6,907 bases of DNA from Acholeplasmatales bacterium (lineage in GTDB: Bacteria > Bacillota_I > Bacilli_A > Acholeplasmatales > Anaeroplasmataceae): contig CAAGJD010000026.1 of assembly GCA_900770055.1 (NCBI GenBank), forward strand, positions 1 to 6,907, in the 5' to 3' direction. Each line of letters begins with the position of its first letter. Position 1 is the stretch's first letter. The position numbers and the translations under genes were made by a program. Positions 5,247-6,907 of the stretch are shown in pieces. The notes beneath the pieces are model-generated. The model did no database searches, had not been told where the DNA came from, and saw nothing but the letters and a program-made list of their open reading frames with translations.

Positions 5247-6410
5247 ATGAAGGAGTTTTCAAGATTATTAGAAACCTTTGATGAAGGTATATTCAAAAAA
5301 CTAACAGATAAGAAAATAGAACTTCAAAAGGAAGGAAGACAAATATATGATTTATTTGTTGGTACTCCTGATTTTGAACCTGATGATGAAATAAAGAAAA
5401 CATTAAGCGAGGCAGCATTAATTAGTGAGGATTATAAATATTCATTAAGAATATTGCCAGAGCTTAAAGAAGAATTTATAAATTATTATAAGAAAAGATT
5501 TAATGTAGAATTAGAAAGTGATGAAATATCAATTTGTAATGGGACACAAGAAGGAATGTGTCACATTGGGATGTGTTTATGCAATCCAGGTGATATTTGC
5601 TTACTTCCTAATCCTGGGTATATAGCTTTTGATTCAAGTGCTTTATTTGCTGGAGCGGATATTCATTATTATCCTTTACTTGAGGAAAATGATTTTATGC
5701 CTAGATTAGATTTAATAGATGAAGAGGTACTTAAGAAAACAAAGTATGTTATTATTTCTTATCCATCAAATCCAACAGGTGGTGTAATAACAAAACAAAG
5801 ATATGAAGAAATTATAGCGCTAGCTAAAAAGTATGAATTTATTATTATCAATGATAATGCTTATTCAGATATTGTTTTTGATGGCTTTGAGGCATTTTCA
5901 TTTTTAGAGCTTGAAGGTGCTAAGGAGGTAGGAGTAGAATTCTATTCTTTATCTAAATCCTTTAATATTACGGGAGCGAGAATTTCTTTTTTAGCAGGTA
6001 ATAAAAAAATTATTAGAGCCTTTGATAAGCTAAGAAGCCAATATGATTTTGGAATGTTTGCCCCAATCCAAAAGGCAGCAATTACTGCACTTAAGCTAGA
6101 TAGAAAAAATATTTTAAAACAACAAGCAATCTATGAAGAAAGAAGAAATGTTTTATGTGATGGCTTATCTAATATTGGCTGGCCTGTAAAAAGATCAAAG
6201 GGTACAATGTTTGTTTTTGCTAGAATTCCAGATAAATATAATGATAGTATGGAATTTACACTTGCTTTACTTGAGCGTGCAAATGTTTTAGTAACACCAG
6301 GAATCTCATTTGGCTCTATTGGCGATAAATACGTTAGATTTGCTTTAGTAAAGGAAAAAGAAGAATTAATCAAGATAATTGAAATAATTAAAAATTCGAA
6401 TGTTTTATAG
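5247..6410 (+). CDS. Fold-type I PLP-dependent aminotransferase (class I/II), substrate unknown
   Basis: A complete 387-residue enzyme with the class I/II aminotransferase layout: VGTPDF near residue 38, GTQEGM at about 99-104 for phosphate binding, YPSNPTGG with Asn175, Asp203 and Tyr206 in INDNAYSDIVFDG, Schiff-base Lys237 in YSLSKSFNITGARISFLAGN, and the substrate-carboxylate Arg364 in YVRFALV. It moves an amino group between an amino acid and a 2-oxo acid in the cytoplasm. It is distantly related to the aspartate/DapL-like group but lacks the DapL signatures seen in the upstream dapL, so a second DapL is unlikely. The start is ATG 5247 with GGAGG at 5235-5239, 7 nt upstream. It sat directly behind ridA, and a methyltransferase gene follows after 8 nt. 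The element now separates it from its original promoter. Confidence 0.88.
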   Translation: MKEFSRLLETFDEGIFKKLTDKKIELQKEGRQIYDLFVGTPDFEPDDEIKKTLSEAALISEDYKYSLRILPELKEEFINYYKKRFNVELESDEISICNGTQEGMCHIGMCLCNPGDICLLPNPGYIAFDSSALFAGADIHYYPLLEENDFMPRLDLIDEEVLKKTKYVIISYPSNPTGGVITKQRYEEIIALAKKYEFIIINDNAYSDIVFDGFEAFSFLELEGAKEVGVEFYSLSKSFNITGARISFLAGNKKIIRAFDKLRSQYDFGMFAPIQKAAITALKLDRKNILKQQAIYEERRNVLCDGLSNIGWPVKRSKGTMFVFARIPDKYNDSMEFTLALLERANVLVTPGISFGSIGDKYVRFALVKEKEELIKIIEIIKNSNVL

Positions 6411-6418
6411 GTTTTAAA

Positions 6419-6907
6419 ATGGATCTTGAGATTGAACTAGATAGGCTTCTTAAAATAAAAACAAATGGTAGAGATGATACTAATTCTGATTTAACTAATT
6501 ATCCATATGAGCCTACACCTTACGCTATATTAGAAATGCTTGCAAATAGTGGCTATATCAAAAAGACAGACGTCATTATTGATTATGGTTGTGGTAAGGG
6601 AAGAGTAGATTTTTATCTTGCTTATATGCTTAAGTGTAGAATGATAGGAATAGAATATGATTTAAGATTATTTAATAAAGCACAGGTTAATCATAATACT
6701 GCGATTAGTAAAAATAGAGTAGATTTTATTCATATTAATGCTAACGATTATGAAATTAATGATGATGTAACAGGCTTATATTTCTTTAATCCATTTTCAA
6801 TTGCAGTATTAAAAAATGTTTTAAATAATCTTAGAGATAGTATTAAAAGAAATAAAAGAAGTGTTATGCTTTATTGTTATTATCCATCATCTGAATATTT
6901 AGATTTA
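6419..6907 (+). CDS. Class I SAM-dependent methyltransferase, N-terminal part (3' end outside window)
   Basis: ATG 6419 opens a frame of 163 codons that is still open at the window edge. Residues about 53-62 (IIDYGCGKGR) are the glycine-rich SAM-binding motif I. GIEYD at about 77-81 carries the acidic residue expected to contact the SAM ribose. FFNPFS at about 122-127 occupies the place of the catalytic motif IV. The N-terminal segment with YPYEPTPYAILE at about 28-39 resembles an uncharacterised group of Firmicutes methyltransferases; the substrate is unknown. The gene begins 8 nt after the aminotransferase stop, and its ribosome-binding site is weak (AGGT at 6409-6412 across that stop), suggesting translational coupling. 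An in-frame ATG at 6536 would cut off part of the conserved N-terminus, so 6419 is preferred. Confidence 0.8.
   Translation, partial: MDLEIELDRLLKIKTNGRDDTNSDLTNYPYEPTPYAILEMLANSGYIKKTDVIIDYGCGKGRVDFYLAYMLKCRMIGIEYDLRLFNKAQVNHNTAISKNRVDFIHINANDYEINDDVTGLYFFNPFSIAVLKNVLNNLRDSIKRNKRSVMLYCYYPSSEYLDL

Overview
The window is AT-rich DNA from a bacterium. AGGAGG-type ribosome-binding sites, tight gene packing and family membership (DapL-route lysine synthesis, an IS607 element with Firmicutes-like proteins) suggest a low-GC Bacillota, perhaps a gut clostridium or a relative. The exact taxon cannot be read from the sequence. All real genes lie on the + strand.

Region 1 (1-2690) is a housekeeping block. 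It holds the 3' end of carB (carbamoyl-phosphate synthase large subunit), then dapF (diaminopimelate epimerase) and dapL (LL-diaminopimelate aminotransferase). dapF and dapL overlap by 11 nt. They encode consecutive steps: DapL makes LL-DAP and DapF epimerises it to meso-DAP for lysine and peptidoglycan. The block closes with a clear intrinsic terminator at about 2652-2677.

Region 2 (about 2690-2975) has a good extended -10 promoter and a 63-codon ORF. The ORF looks like a small remnant of a DUF6273-type protein and ends at the left edge of a transposon.

Region 3 (about 2944-5144) is an IS607-family element that appears intact. It encodes TnpA, a serine recombinase with an N-terminal MerR-like helix-turn-helix, and TnpB, an RNA-guided RuvC nuclease with its D/E/D triad and zinc finger in place. 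A structured noncoding 3' segment of about 140 nt is the likely omega RNA and right end. The tnpA and tnpB leaders resemble each other from the -10 box to the ATG at a constant offset of 728 nt. At tnpA, an inverted repeat straddling the promoter would hide the ribosome-binding site only in transcripts that read in from outside.

Region 4 (about 5143-6907) is interrupted host DNA. Directly after the element is a 29-codon 3' remnant of a RidA (YjgF/YER057c/UK114) gene. It is followed by an intact fold-type I PLP aminotransferase and the start of a class I SAM-dependent methyltransferase that runs off the window. RidA proteins remove reactive enamines/imines produced by PLP enzymes, so this was probably a ridA-aminotransferase-methyltransferase operon before the element broke it. 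The 5' part of ridA is not on the other side of the element. The locus has therefore also undergone a deletion or rearrangement rather than a simple insertion.
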